A stretch of DNA of 64,000 nucleotides from CBFHND01 sp965657085 (GCA_965657085.1 CBFHND010000014.1:1-64000); one strand, 5' to 3'. Numbered from the stretch's first letter, positions 16,910-25,067 are shown. Program-made: numbers and translations. The notes: generated by a model not told the origin, from the letters alone.

Positions 16910-17692
16910 TTAATCCTTCTTGCGCAACTGGATCGGCGCGAACGTCTCGCTTTGCCGGATTTCCAGATGCCCCTCTTTAACCAGTTCCAGCGAGGCGGCA
17001 AAGGTCGCCGCCGTGGCCGAGCGCCGCCGCGCCGGATCGCTTTCCCACCCCTCGGGCAGATAGCTGGAAATATCCGTCCATTCGCCTGCGTACCCGATCA
17101 GACCGCGCATCCTGTCCAGCGCCTGCTCCATGGTGAACACCGCGTCACGGTCCATGGTAAAGGGGCGGAATTCATCGCGGGTGCGGATGCGGGCATAGCC
17201 CTGCATCAGATCGAGCAGGGTCGCGGTATAGGTGACCTTGCGTACCCGCGTGACCATTTCGGACTGCCCGCGCGCAAAGAAATCGCGCCCCAGCTGGTCG
17301 CGCCCCATCAGCCGCGCGGCGGCATCGCGCATCGCTTGCAGGCGTTCCAGTTGAAAGGCCAGATGGGCGGCCAGTTCTTCGCCCGACGGCCCTTCCTCGG
17401 TGGGATCGGGGGGCAGCAGCAGGCGGGACTTGAGAAAGGCCAGCCAAGCGGCCATCACAAGGTAGTCGGCCGCCAGCTCCAGCCGCAACGCCTTGGCCCG
17501 TTCGACAAAGGCAAGATATTGCCGGGCCAGTTGCAGCACGCTGACCTTGCGCAGGTCGACCTTTTGCGTGCGGCCGAGCGTCAGCAACAGATCAAGCGGC
17601 CCCTCGAAGCCGTCCACATCCCCGATCAGCGCCTCGGCTGCCAGCCGTTCGCTTACTGAAATCGTGTCTTCCTGAAATGTGTCTTCAGCCAT
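16910..17692 (-). CDS. scpA: segregation and condensation protein A
   Basis: This 260-residue kleisin bridges the two SMC heads and binds ScpB. Diagnostic stretches are FEGPLDLLLTLGRTQKVDLRKVSVLQLARQYL and ELAADYLVMAAWLAFLKSRLLLP in the N-terminal domain, with a C-terminal winged helix ending in SLELVKEGHLEIRQSETFAPIQL. I chose the ATG at 17692, which overlaps the end of nagZ by eight bases and indicates one operon. This is the usual alphaproteobacterial order: SPOR protein, nagZ, scpA, scpB. Confidence 0.93.
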   Translation of the reverse strand: MAEDTFQEDTISVSERLAAEALIGDVDGFEGPLDLLLTLGRTQKVDLRKVSVLQLARQYLAFVERAKALRLELAADYLVMAAWLAFLKSRLLLPPDPTEEGPSGEELAAHLAFQLERLQAMRDAAARLMGRDQLGRDFFARGQSEMVTRVRKVTYTATLLDLMQGYARIRTRDEFRPFTMDRDAVFTMEQALDRMRGLIGYAGEWTDISSYLPEGWESDPARRRSATAATFAASLELVKEGHLEIRQSETFAPIQLRKKD

Positions 17693-18692
17693 GCACCGCC
17701 CCGCCCAACAGCGCCTCAAGTTCGGCGTCAGCGGCGGAAATGTCAATGTCATCGGGCGCATGTCGCATGGCCAATGCGGCATCAGCGCGGGCTTGTGCAG
17801 CGTCGGTCATCTGACCTGCGGCAGTGGCGACCTCCATGCGTTCGGCCAGCGTGCCGTTGCAGTGCAGGATCACGTCGCACCCTGCGTCCAAAGCCGCGCG
17901 GCTGAGGTCGGTCAGGGAGCCGCTCAGCGCCTTCATGGAAATGTCGTCCGTCATGATCAGGCTGTCAAAACCGATGTCGTCACGGATGACTTTCATCATC
18001 TTGGGCGACAGGGTGGCGGGGGCATCATCGTAGGCTTCGTAAACCAAATGCGCCGTCATCCCCATCGGCATGTCGGCCAGCGCCTTGAACGGCGCAAAAT
18101 CCGTGGGCATCAGCGCCTCTGCCGGAGCATCCACGCGCGGCAGGTCAAAGTGGCTGTCGAGGGTGGCACGGCCATGTCCCGGGATGTGTTTGACCACCGG
18201 CAGAACGCCACCGTCCAACATGCCCTGCCCCATGGCACGACCCAGTGTGGCGACGGTCGCGGCGTCAAAGCCGTAGCAGCGGTTGCGCAGAAAATCGTGC
18301 GTGGTGTCTGTGGCGATATCGACCATCGGCGCGCAATTGCTGTCGACGCCCACGGCGCGCAATTCGTCCGCAATGATCCGGCCCCGCAGATACATGGCAC
18401 GTTCCGCCTGATCACCTGCGGCGGTCACGAAATCCAGCGGCGGCAACCATTCACGCCACGTCGGCGCGCGCAAGCGCTGCACCCGCCCGCCTTCCTGATC
18501 AATCGTGATCGGGCATTCACGCCCGACCGCGTTGCGCATGTCAGCACAAAGCGCACGCACCTGATCCGGCGTATCAATGTTGCGGGCGAAAAGGATAAAG
18601 CCGTACGGATCGGCATCGCGGAAAAACGCGACCTCGTCCGCGCTGAGGCGGAAGCCGTCCGCATCCAGGATCGTCGCCCCGAAGCGGGTCAT
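17685..18692 (-). CDS. nagZ: beta-N-acetylhexosaminidase NagZ
   Basis: This 335-residue family 3 glycoside hydrolase removes GlcNAc from anhydro-muropeptides in the cytoplasm during peptidoglycan recycling. It holds the NagZ signatures ITIDQEGGRVQRL, KHIPGHGRATLDSHFDLP (catalytic loop) and the nucleophile region LIMTDDISMKAL. The ATG at 18692 overlaps the stop of the SPOR gene (ATGA). AnmK, encoded at the start of the window, acts later in the same recycling route. Confidence 0.95.
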   Translation of the reverse strand: MTRFGATILDADGFRLSADEVAFFRDADPYGFILFARNIDTPDQVRALCADMRNAVGRECPITIDQEGGRVQRLRAPTWREWLPPLDFVTAAGDQAERAMYLRGRIIADELRAVGVDSNCAPMVDIATDTTHDFLRNRCYGFDAATVATLGRAMGQGMLDGGVLPVVKHIPGHGRATLDSHFDLPRVDAPAEALMPTDFAPFKALADMPMGMTAHLVYEAYDDAPATLSPKMMKVIRDDIGFDSLIMTDDISMKALSGSLTDLSRAALDAGCDVILHCNGTLAERMEVATAAGQMTDAAQARADAALAMRHAPDDIDISAADAELEALLGGAVHG

Positions 18693-19669
18693 CGCGTCAC
18701 GACGGGAATGCAATCGGCCCCTTCGGCCACCAGAGCGGAACAGAACCGGCGCGCATCGCTGAGATCAGCAAAGCCGTGGGCGCGGAGGCGGTAGAACGTG
18801 CGCCCGCCGCTTTGCGCCTTTTGCACGATGCGGTCCTTGCCGCTGAGGTAGTCGCCAAAGCGCCCCTCGATCTTGGCCCATTGGTCACGCGCCACCTCGG
18901 CGCTGTCGAAGGCACCAAGCTGCACAAGGCGCGTGCCTGCAGGCAGGCTGGCGGCGTCCAATTCGTTGGTTTGGGCCGATGTCACGGCTTCGGCGCGCAC
19001 GGGCACCACGACGGCAGGGGCTGCGGCGGGGCGCAATTGAGGGCGCAAGGATTGGCGCACGCCCGGTTTGTCCAGTACGGCGTTTTCAATGACAGGGGTG
19101 ACCGGCGCGGGCTGCACAATGCTCGCCACGCGGGTCTCGACCTCTGGGGCCGCGCCGGTGTCTTCGGCGTCAATGGGGGCCACGCCCGCGGTCAGGCGGC
19201 TGACGAGGTCTTCGACCGATCCGGCCTCAAGCGCGGCGGCCACGTCCACATCTTGCGGCTGCGACTGTTGCACGGGGGCCACCGTCGCGGCGGTCATGGG
19301 CGCATCTTCCTCGGTCAGATCAACGGGGCGCGGGGCCAGAACAAGGCGGTCGGCGGGCGCTTCGGCGCTGCCTTCGGCGGCCACGGCATTCACCGCCAAC
19401 CCCTGGTTCAGGGCCAGTTGCCCGCCGGGTTGTTCAGGGCGCACGCGCATTTCCCCGGTCGCGGCCTTGACCACGGGGATGCCGCTTACGTCTCGCGCCA
19501 TCAGCTTGTAGCCCCAGATGCCCACGCCGACGATGAGCGCCAGCGACACAACCGCGCCCGCCACATTCGTCATATTTGTCAGGGAACTGGCGGTCGCAGT
19601 TGATGCAACGCCTGAAGGTGCCGCATAGCTCTGCGCGCCCATGTCATGGGTATAGTGTACGTCTGCCAT
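18689..19669 (-). CDS. SPOR-domain membrane protein
   Basis: This 326-residue protein has one membrane helix (AGAVVSLALIVGVGIWGYKL, about residues 37-56), then a long Ala, Pro, Val and Glu rich periplasmic linker. A C-terminal SPOR domain (LVQLGAFDSAEVARDQWAKI through RFCSALVAEGADCIPV) covers about the last 80 residues. SPOR domains bind denuded septal glycans, so the protein probably acts at division sites. I chose the ATG at 19669 behind GCGAGGCAG. It lies between argS and nagZ in one minus-strand run. Confidence 0.88.
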   Translation of the reverse strand: MADVHYTHDMGAQSYAAPSGVASTATASSLTNMTNVAGAVVSLALIVGVGIWGYKLMARDVSGIPVVKAATGEMRVRPEQPGGQLALNQGLAVNAVAAEGSAEAPADRLVLAPRPVDLTEEDAPMTAATVAPVQQSQPQDVDVAAALEAGSVEDLVSRLTAGVAPIDAEDTGAAPEVETRVASIVQPAPVTPVIENAVLDKPGVRQSLRPQLRPAAAPAVVVPVRAEAVTSAQTNELDAASLPAGTRLVQLGAFDSAEVARDQWAKIEGRFGDYLSGKDRIVQKAQSGGRTFYRLRAHGFADLSDARRFCSALVAEGADCIPVVTR

Positions 19670-19747
19670 CTCTGCCTCGCTGCCTGCGGGATACATTGCC
19701 CCGCCGGTCTGCTGAAAATTGCCTGCGTCCGGTCCGCGCGCTTGTTG

Positions 19748-21481
19748 TCAGCGCATTTCGTTGGCCGGTGTAACGCCAAGAATACCAAGGCCAGCCGCAA
19801 TTACAACGCCCACGGCCCGCGCAAGGGCGATTTTTGCCACCGATGCGTCCCGGTCGTCCTCCTGGATAAACCGCAGGCTGGTTTCGTCATTGCCCCTGTT
19901 CCACAGCCCGTGGAACTCCGCCGCCAGATCATAGAGGAAAAAGGCCACCCGGTGCGGCTCGTTCGTGCGCGCCGCGGTCTCGATCAGGCGCGGCCATTCG
20001 GCCAGTTTCGCCGCCAGCGCCAGTTCGGCGGTATGATCAAGCCGCGCAAGGTCCGGTGACGCCTCAAGGTCGATGCCCGCCTCTGCGGCCTTGCGCAGCA
20101 CCGATTGCACCCGCGCATGGGCGTATTGCACATAGAACACCGGGTTTTCCTTGGACTGCTCAAGGGCTGCATCCAGATCGAAATCGAACATCGCATCGTT
20201 CTTGCGCATCAGCATCAGGAAACGCGTCACATCGGGGCCGACCTCTTCAATGAGGTCGCGCAGGGTCACAAAGGTCCCTGCCCGCTTGGACATCTTGAAC
20301 TCTTCCCCGTTCTTGAACAGCTTCACCAGTTGCGTCAGCTTGATGTCGAGCGGTACGCGCCCTTCGGACAGCGCCGACACCGCCGCCTTCATCCGTTTGA
20401 CATAGCCACCGTGATCCGCTCCGAAGACGTCGATCAGTGCGTCAAACCCGCGCTGCACCTTGTCGTAGTGATAGGCGATGTCAGGCGCGAAATAGGTCCA
20501 GGCGCCATCGGATTTCATCACCGGGCGGTCCACGTCATCCCCGTGATCGGTGGATTTGAACAGGGTCTGTTTGCGCGGTTCCCAATCCTCGGGCTTCTTG
20601 CCCTTGGGCGGCTCCAGCACGCCTTCATAGATCAGCCCCTTGTCGCGCAAATCCTCGATCGCCGCTTCGATCCGGCCTGTGCCATAGAGCGACTTTTCGC
20701 TGTAAAACACATCCATCTCGACGCCCAAGGCTTTGAGATCGCTGCGAATAAGGTCCATCATCGCATCTGTGGAAAAGGCGCGTACTTCGGCCAGCCAGAC
20801 CGATTCCGGCTGGTCCACATAGGCATCGCCGACCTGATCCATCAGTTGCTGACCCACGGGGATCAGGTAGTCGCCGGGGTACGTGCCATCCTCAAACGCG
20901 ACGGCCTGCCCGTGCGCTTCGAGATAGCGCAGGTACACCGACCGCGCGAGCACATCGACCTGCGCACCGCCATCGTTGATGTAGTATTCGCGCGTCACAT
21001 CGAAGCCCGCGAAATCCAGCAAGGACGCCAGCGCATCGCCAAAGACAGCACCCCGCGTGTGGCCCACGTGCAGGGGGCCGGTGGGATTGGCGCTGACGTA
21101 TTCGACGTTGACCTTGGCACCTGCACCTGCGTCAGAGCGTCCAAAATCCGCGCCTTGCTCCAGCACCGTTGCAACCACATCCTGCCAGACAGATGCGGAC
21201 AGCCTCAGGTTCAGGAACCCCGGCCCCGCCACCTCGGCCGAGGTGATGCGTGCATCTTCGGCCAGGCGCGCGGCAAGCGCCTCGGCGATGTCGCGCGGTT
21301 TCATCCCCGCCGGTTTGGCCAGAACCATCGCCGCATTCGTCGCCATGTCGCCATGGGCCGCATCGCGCGGCGGCTCAACCGTGACATTGCGCATCTCCAG
21401 CCCCGACGGCAGGTCGCCCGCGGCCACCATCGCCTCCAGATCGCTCAGAACACGGGTGCGGATATCGGCAAAAAGGTTCAT
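19748..21481 (-). CDS. argS: arginyl-tRNA synthetase
   Basis: This 577-residue class I synthetase has the ArgRS N-terminal Add-1 domain, the HIGH motif region NPTGPLHVGHTRGAVFGD, a KMSKR motif in EFKMSKRAGTFVTLRDL, and the C-terminal DALR anticodon-binding domain. The last stretch (ALARAVGVVIAAGLGILGV) is typical. An ATG three codons upstream is possible, but the start at 21481 (MNLFADIRTRV) fits the family and a GGA site. It is upstream of the SPOR gene by 78 bp. Confidence 0.95.
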   Translation of the reverse strand: MNLFADIRTRVLSDLEAMVAAGDLPSGLEMRNVTVEPPRDAAHGDMATNAAMVLAKPAGMKPRDIAEALAARLAEDARITSAEVAGPGFLNLRLSASVWQDVVATVLEQGADFGRSDAGAGAKVNVEYVSANPTGPLHVGHTRGAVFGDALASLLDFAGFDVTREYYINDGGAQVDVLARSVYLRYLEAHGQAVAFEDGTYPGDYLIPVGQQLMDQVGDAYVDQPESVWLAEVRAFSTDAMMDLIRSDLKALGVEMDVFYSEKSLYGTGRIEAAIEDLRDKGLIYEGVLEPPKGKKPEDWEPRKQTLFKSTDHGDDVDRPVMKSDGAWTYFAPDIAYHYDKVQRGFDALIDVFGADHGGYVKRMKAAVSALSEGRVPLDIKLTQLVKLFKNGEEFKMSKRAGTFVTLRDLIEEVGPDVTRFLMLMRKNDAMFDFDLDAALEQSKENPVFYVQYAHARVQSVLRKAAEAGIDLEASPDLARLDHTAELALAAKLAEWPRLIETAARTNEPHRVAFFLYDLAAEFHGLWNRGNDETSLRFIQEDDRDASVAKIALARAVGVVIAAGLGILGVTPANEMR

Positions 21482-21550
21482 CAGGTCCATCCATCTGCGG
21501 TTTGGCGCGGTGTATCACCTCTGGTCAGAGGGTCAATCACACCACCCATG

Positions 21551-21606
21551 TTTCTTTGGGTCGAAAATACTTCGGGGGAGTCCGAAGGACGGGGGCAGAG
21601 CCCCCT
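21551..21606 (+). repeat. dispersed intergenic repeat, copy 1
   Basis: This stretch begins TTTCTTTGGGTCG, continues ATACTTCGGGGGAGTC and ends in a GGGGGC-AGA-GCCCCC hairpin. A second copy on the opposite strand at 26033-26088 agrees through the first ~33 bases and the terminal hairpin, while the middle differs. Copy 1 lies between dgt and argS. The hairpin and the 3' position suggest a mobile or spread terminator-like element. Confidence 0.7.
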
Positions 21607-21638
21607 GAAGGATCGCGTGGGCGCAGCCCACCGTTGGA

Positions 21639-22781
21639 TCACGCGGGCGCAATCAGCCGCGCGTGCTCCTGCAGGGCAAAGCGGTCCGTCATGCCCGAGA
21701 TATAGTCCGACACGATCCGCGCCAGCGCGGTTTCGCCCTGTGCTGCGGCCACATCCTTGCGCCATTGACGCGGCAACTGGCCGGGATGAGACATGAAATG
21801 GGGGAAAAGATCATCCACCACCTGCGTCACCTCGCGCCGCATTTCGACCACCGCAGGCGCACGGTACATCCGGTCAAAGAGAAAAGAGCGGATCACCTTG
21901 AGATCGGCAAAGACCCCGTCCGAGAACTGTACCATCGGCCGCCCCGCCATGCGGATGTCTGTGACCGATTGCGGTTTCACGTCGTCCAGCATGGCGCGCG
22001 CAAAGCCGATCACGTCCTCGACCAACACGCCAAAGAACCGACGCAGCGCCTCGTGCCGCCGCCGGTAGTAGTTGAGGCCGGGGTAAAGCCGGTCCACTTC
22101 CGCGAAATTGTCGCGCAGGATCGGCAGCTCGGCCAGTTCGTCGGTGGAAAACAGTTCTGCCCTCAGCCCGTCGTGCAGGTCGTGGTGGTTGTAGGCGACA
22201 TCGTCGGCGATCGCGGCCACCTGCGCCTCGGCGCTGGCATAGGTGTGCAATTCCAGATCGTGTTCGGCACTATACTCGGCCAAAGCCCAGGGGATATCTC
22301 CCGTCACCGGACCGTTGTGCTTGGCAATGCCTTCCAGCGTTTCCCACGTCAGGTTCAGCCCGTCGAAATCCGCATAATGCCGCTCCAACGCGGTGACGAT
22401 GCGGATGGCCTGCGCGTTGTGATCGAAGCCGCCGTAGGGCGCCATCAAGCGCTCCAACGCATCCTCGCCCGTATGGCCAAAGGGCGTGTGACCAAGGTCA
22501 TGCGCCAGCGCCACCGCCTCGGTCAACTCGGCGTTCAGGCCCAGCGTGCCCGAGATCGTGCGCGCCACCTGTGCCACCTCGATCGAATGGGTCAGGCGCG
22601 TGCGGTAATAATCGCCCTCATGTTCGATGAAGACCTGCGTCTTGTGCTTGAGCCTGCGAAAGGCGCTGGCGTGAATGATCCGGTCCCGGTCCCGCTGGAA
22701 ACAGGATCGGAATGTGCTTTCCTCCTCGTGCACGCGCCGTCCCCGGGCGCGCGCAGGATCAGAGGCAAAGGGTGCCTGCAT
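21639..22781 (-). CDS. dgt: dGTP triphosphohydrolase-like HD protein
   Basis: This 380-residue HD-domain protein resembles the Dgt-like family, which hydrolyses dNTPs to deoxynucleosides and triphosphate. Metal ligands are visible in RTRLTHSIEVAQVAR, in ALAHDLGHTPFGHTGED (the HD pair) and in the later DVAYNHHDLHDGL. The N-terminal REEEST-like EEESTFRSCFQRDRDRIIHASAFRRLKHKTQVF is the family signature. It is divergent from the IscA-type gene, with a shared promoter region of about 95 bp. Confidence 0.92.
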   Translation of the reverse strand: MQAPFASDPARARGRRVHEEESTFRSCFQRDRDRIIHASAFRRLKHKTQVFIEHEGDYYRTRLTHSIEVAQVARTISGTLGLNAELTEAVALAHDLGHTPFGHTGEDALERLMAPYGGFDHNAQAIRIVTALERHYADFDGLNLTWETLEGIAKHNGPVTGDIPWALAEYSAEHDLELHTYASAEAQVAAIADDVAYNHHDLHDGLRAELFSTDELAELPILRDNFAEVDRLYPGLNYYRRRHEALRRFFGVLVEDVIGFARAMLDDVKPQSVTDIRMAGRPMVQFSDGVFADLKVIRSFLFDRMYRAPAVVEMRREVTQVVDDLFPHFMSHPGQLPRQWRKDVAAAQGETALARIVSDYISGMTDRFALQEHARLIAPA

Positions 22782-22792
22782 CGGGCTGGTCC

Positions 22793-22821
22793 TTGTGACC
22801 TGTCTTGTCGCTATCTATATT
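22793..22821 (+). promoter_or_regulatory. sigma-70-type promoter of the IscA/ErpA gene
   Basis: TTGTGA and TATATT hexamers are separated by exactly 17 bp in the divergent gap between dgt and the IscA-type gene. The predicted start site is about 45-50 bp before the ATG at 22877. Confidence 0.5.
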
Positions 22822-22876
22822 GTGGTGCAACAGGATATGACACCCCGCTCTTGCAGCGGCTTGCCCGGAGATGCAG

Positions 22877-23200
22877 ATGCAACTGCCCCCCACAGTGACC
22901 CCCCGCGCCTTTGCCCGCCTGGCCGAGATCGGTGCCGCCGACCAGGGGCAGGCCCTGCGCGTGGCCGTGGAAGGCGGCGGCTGTTCGGGGTTTCAATACG
23001 AAATCGCGCTGGACACACCGCGCGACGATGACCTGATCCTTGAAGGCGAAGGCCAACAGGTGGTCGTGGACGCGGTGTCTTTGCCGTTTCTGTCCAATGC
23101 GGTCATCGACTTTTCGCAGGAATTGATCGGGGCGCGGTTTGTCATCGACAATCCCAACGCCACGGCCTCTTGCGGGTGCGGCACGTCCTTTTCGATGTAG
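22877..23200 (+). CDS. erpA: iron-sulfur cluster carrier, IscA/ErpA family
   Basis: This 107-residue A-type carrier delivers Fe-S clusters to apo-enzymes. The three conserved cysteines are present: one in EGGGCSGFQYEI and two in the C-terminal SCGCGTSFSM. I place the start at the second ATG (22877), because GGAG lies six bases before it, whereas the ATG at 22871 directly abuts that site. The end is 6 bp from the convergent gene at 23207. Assignment to ErpA rather than IscA or SufA is by general resemblance only. Confidence 0.88.
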   Translation: MQLPPTVTPRAFARLAEIGAADQGQALRVAVEGGGCSGFQYEIALDTPRDDDLILEGEGQQVVVDAVSLPFLSNAVIDFSQELIGARFVIDNPNATASCGCGTSFSM

Positions 23201-23206
23201 GCAGCC

Positions 23207-24277
23207 TCAGGCCAGCGCTTGTGCGGCCCGCGCGAAGCCTTGGAAAAACTCGCCAAATCTTTCGGTTGACCGTTCGGCCAGCGCCAGAATGTCCTGCGCC
23301 TCCGCGTCCACGACGCCTTCGATCAGGGGGCGCATCCGTGTCCAATCGCCGCTGCGCGCCTCGTTCATCTGAAACATGCAGGCAGACATGGTGCGCAACG
23401 GTCCGGGTATTGCATTCTGGCTGCGAAAGCGGGTGCGTGTACCCGACACGGCCTGCCCCATGCCGTTGTCTCCGCGTATCGCAGCCAACCAGCCGGACAC
23501 GAAGTATTCGTGGTAGTCATCGGCCACATCCGCTGCCGGATCCTCGGCGACGTCAAACCTGGCAAACCCGCGCATCACGAAGTTTTCCCAGATCGGGCTC
23601 GGCGTGCGCCCGGCATAGCGCAGGGCGATGCAGATCTCGGCCAGAAGGTCGGCGTTCTGATCGAGGAAGGCCAGAACACCGGCAAATTCCAGCGAGGTGA
23701 TCGCCTGCACGCTCAATTCAGGGTCGCGGCGGCCATATTCACTGAGGTAAAAGACGATGTGCGTCAGTTCATAGGCTGCCTTTTTGTTCGGCAGTGCAAA
23801 GGTTTCGGGGCGGTCGATGAAGCCGTGCAACCGGGCATCAAGCCCCACGTCCGCCGCTGGCGTGCTGGCCCCGCGCCGGGCAAGGATGCGGCGGGCTTCG
23901 GCGCGTTGCAAATCAGACAGTTCTGCAAGCGGCAGCCCCTGATCGGCCACCCAGTGACACAGCGCTTCACCTTGCGTACCCGCCATCCCAAGGTCCTCAA
24001 GATCAAGGCAGATCGACAGCAGGAAACGGTAGTACTGCGGGAAAAAAGACAGACGTTCCGGCAGGTTACGGTAAAAATCGCCATGTGGGATCAGCATGTT
24101 CGGGGTGACGTCTGCGCCGGTGCATTCCAGAATGTTCAGCAGTTCGGCGTTTTCCTTCAGCCAGAACACATCATCCCCAAAGCGGCGGTGGGTGGCGAAG
24201 GTTTCAATAAGCGGACCTGTGCGGTCGGCCATGGATTGTCTGCGATGCGGGACGTTGAGGGTGATGACGTTGGACAT
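23207..24277 (-). CDS. conserved protein of unknown function, partner of the FSSGSAP repeat protein
   Basis: This 356-residue protein has no signal peptide, no membrane helix and no catalytic motif that I recognise. It looks mostly alpha-helical and is rich in aromatic residues (FFPQYYRFLLSICLDLEDLG, ELTHIVFYLSEYGRRDPEL, ADDYHEYFVSGWLAAIRG). Five cysteines are scattered through it. I recall similar proteins in Rhodobacterales annotated only as a domain of unknown function (possibly DUF6902), which must be verified. A strong ribosome site (AGGAG) precedes the ATG. It lies 60 bp downstream of the repeat-protein gene on the same strand, so the two probably form an operon separated by a small hairpin. 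Confidence 0.8.
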   Translation of the reverse strand: MSNVITLNVPHRRQSMADRTGPLIETFATHRRFGDDVFWLKENAELLNILECTGADVTPNMLIPHGDFYRNLPERLSFFPQYYRFLLSICLDLEDLGMAGTQGEALCHWVADQGLPLAELSDLQRAEARRILARRGASTPAADVGLDARLHGFIDRPETFALPNKKAAYELTHIVFYLSEYGRRDPELSVQAITSLEFAGVLAFLDQNADLLAEICIALRYAGRTPSPIWENFVMRGFARFDVAEDPAADVADDYHEYFVSGWLAAIRGDNGMGQAVSGTRTRFRSQNAIPGPLRTMSACMFQMNEARSGDWTRMRPLIEGVVDAEAQDILALAERSTERFGEFFQGFARAAQALA

Positions 24278-24296
24278 GGTGTATCTCCTGGTGTCA

Positions 24297-24318
24297 GGGC
24301 GCCCCGGTCAGAGCGCCC
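24297..24318 (-). terminator. intercistronic stem-loop in the repeat-protein operon
   Basis: GGGCGC and GCGCCC arms enclose a 10-base loop in the 60-bp gap between the repeat-protein gene and its partner. There is no T tract, so it is more likely a partial terminator or mRNA stabiliser that makes the first gene more abundant than the second. Confidence 0.4.
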
Positions 24319-24337
24319 CGCATGGCAAGGGTTTGGA

Positions 24338-24880
24338 TCAGCTGCCCGACGAGAAGAGTGCTGTGGCTTCGCCATCTGTGCTGCTGGTGCTGGCCACGGG
24401 CGCCGAACCCGAGGAGAACATCTCGGTTGCATTGCCTGTGGTGGCATCGGTGGACGCGGTGGGTGCAGAACCGGACGAGAACATCTGTGCGCCCTCGCCT
24501 GTCGCAGCGTCCGCTGTTGCCATGGGAGCCGAGCCGGACGAGAACATTTCAGTTGCGTCGCCCGTTGTTGCATCCGAGCTGGCAGCCGGAGCGGAGCCCG
24601 ACGAGAAAAGATATGTCGCATCACCGGTGCGGGCGTCTGCGGTGGTGGCCGGGGCAGAACCGGAGGAGAACATCGAAGTGCCTTCGCCGATTGTTGCATC
24701 GGCGGTCATCATCGGGGCAGAACCGGAGGAGAAAAGACACGTCGCATCGCCGCTGCTCATGTCGGATGCTGTTGGGGCGGAACCGGAAGAGAACATGGCG
24801 GTTGCGTCGCCGGAAAAGGCGTCTGCTGCCACTGTTGTTTCAATGGCGGTTTCGGCGGTGAATTTGCGTTGGGCTGTCAT
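24338..24880 (-). CDS. tandem-repeat protein with eight FSSGS(AP) units
   Basis: This 180-residue protein has a 28-residue N-terminal segment (MTAQRKFTAETAIETT then VAADAFSGDATA) and then repeats to the end. Each unit is [M/L]FSSGSAP plus a 12-13 residue Thr/Ala/Asp/Gly linker usually ending GDAT or GEGT. There are seven full units and a last truncated LFSSGS directly before the stop. The core is invariant in protein but varies in synonymous codons, which indicates selection. I chose the ATG at 24880, preceded by AAGGA, over one 39 bp upstream. There is no signal peptide, and one Cys occurs in a linker. It could be a multi-core peptide precursor, a structural repeat, or a scaffold; I recall related entries as a DUF (possibly DUF6749), unverified. 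Confidence 0.8.
   Translation of the reverse strand: MTAQRKFTAETAIETTVAADAFSGDATAMFSSGSAPTASDMSSGDATCLFSSGSAPMMTADATIGEGTSMFSSGSAPATTADARTGDATYLFSSGSAPAASSDATTGDATEMFSSGSAPMATADAATGEGAQMFSSGSAPTASTDATTGNATEMFSSGSAPVASTSSTDGEATALFSSGS
24341..24796 (-). repeat. 63-bp coding tandem repeat (eight units)
   Basis: The repeat part of the gene has a 21-codon period (first unit 20 codons, last unit 6). The core codons differ between units: the first two serines, for example, use TCC-TCG, TCG-TCC, TCG-TCG, TCC-TCC and TCT-TCC. The array is therefore old and not a recent slippage product. Confidence 0.9.
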
Positions 24881-24982
24881 TGTTTTGGTCCTTTTCGGGG
24901 TTGGTTTGCAATGCCTCAAGCCTTGCTCGCTAAAGGAGAGTTAACAAAACACTTTTCTTTCCAAGCGTGTGCTTTGGCGGAG

Positions 24983-25067
24983 TTATCCACATGAGCTACG
25001 TCCGCCAATTTTCAGAAGTCGCGCCAATTTGTCTCAAATTGTGTCAGGTAAAAAAAACTTATCCACA
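24983..25067 (+). promoter_or_regulatory. pair of perfect DnaA boxes
   Basis: TTATCCACA occurs at 24983-24991 and again at 25059-25067 in the same orientation, 76 bp apart. Both match the strong DnaA consensus TTATNCACA exactly. They lie in the AT-richer, roughly 340-bp gap between the repeat-protein gene and xthA. They may make one or both genes responsive to DnaA, or titrate DnaA. The gap holds no other gene I can support. Confidence 0.6.
25025..25041. promoter_or_regulatory. inverted repeat CAATTT-GTCTC-AAATTG
   Basis: This is a perfect 6-bp inverted repeat with a 5-bp spacer, located between the two DnaA boxes. A near-identical site (spacer GTGTG) lies upstream of the lipoprotein gene at 40.1 kb, which suggests a shared DNA-binding regulator. 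Confidence 0.5.

Noticed and set aside
24341..24796. CRISPR-like array with regular spacing
   Set aside because: The period is 63 bp and codes in frame for a conserved protein repeat. Units are not identical and there are no cas genes.
24096..24944. Long plus-strand open frame (282 codons) with ASPVVAS and GAEPEEN repeats
   Set aside because: It is the opposite strand of the FSSGSAP repeat gene. The 63-bp period keeps it open, it lacks a ribosome site, and it overlaps the real gene fully. Codon variation preserves the minus-strand protein, not this one.
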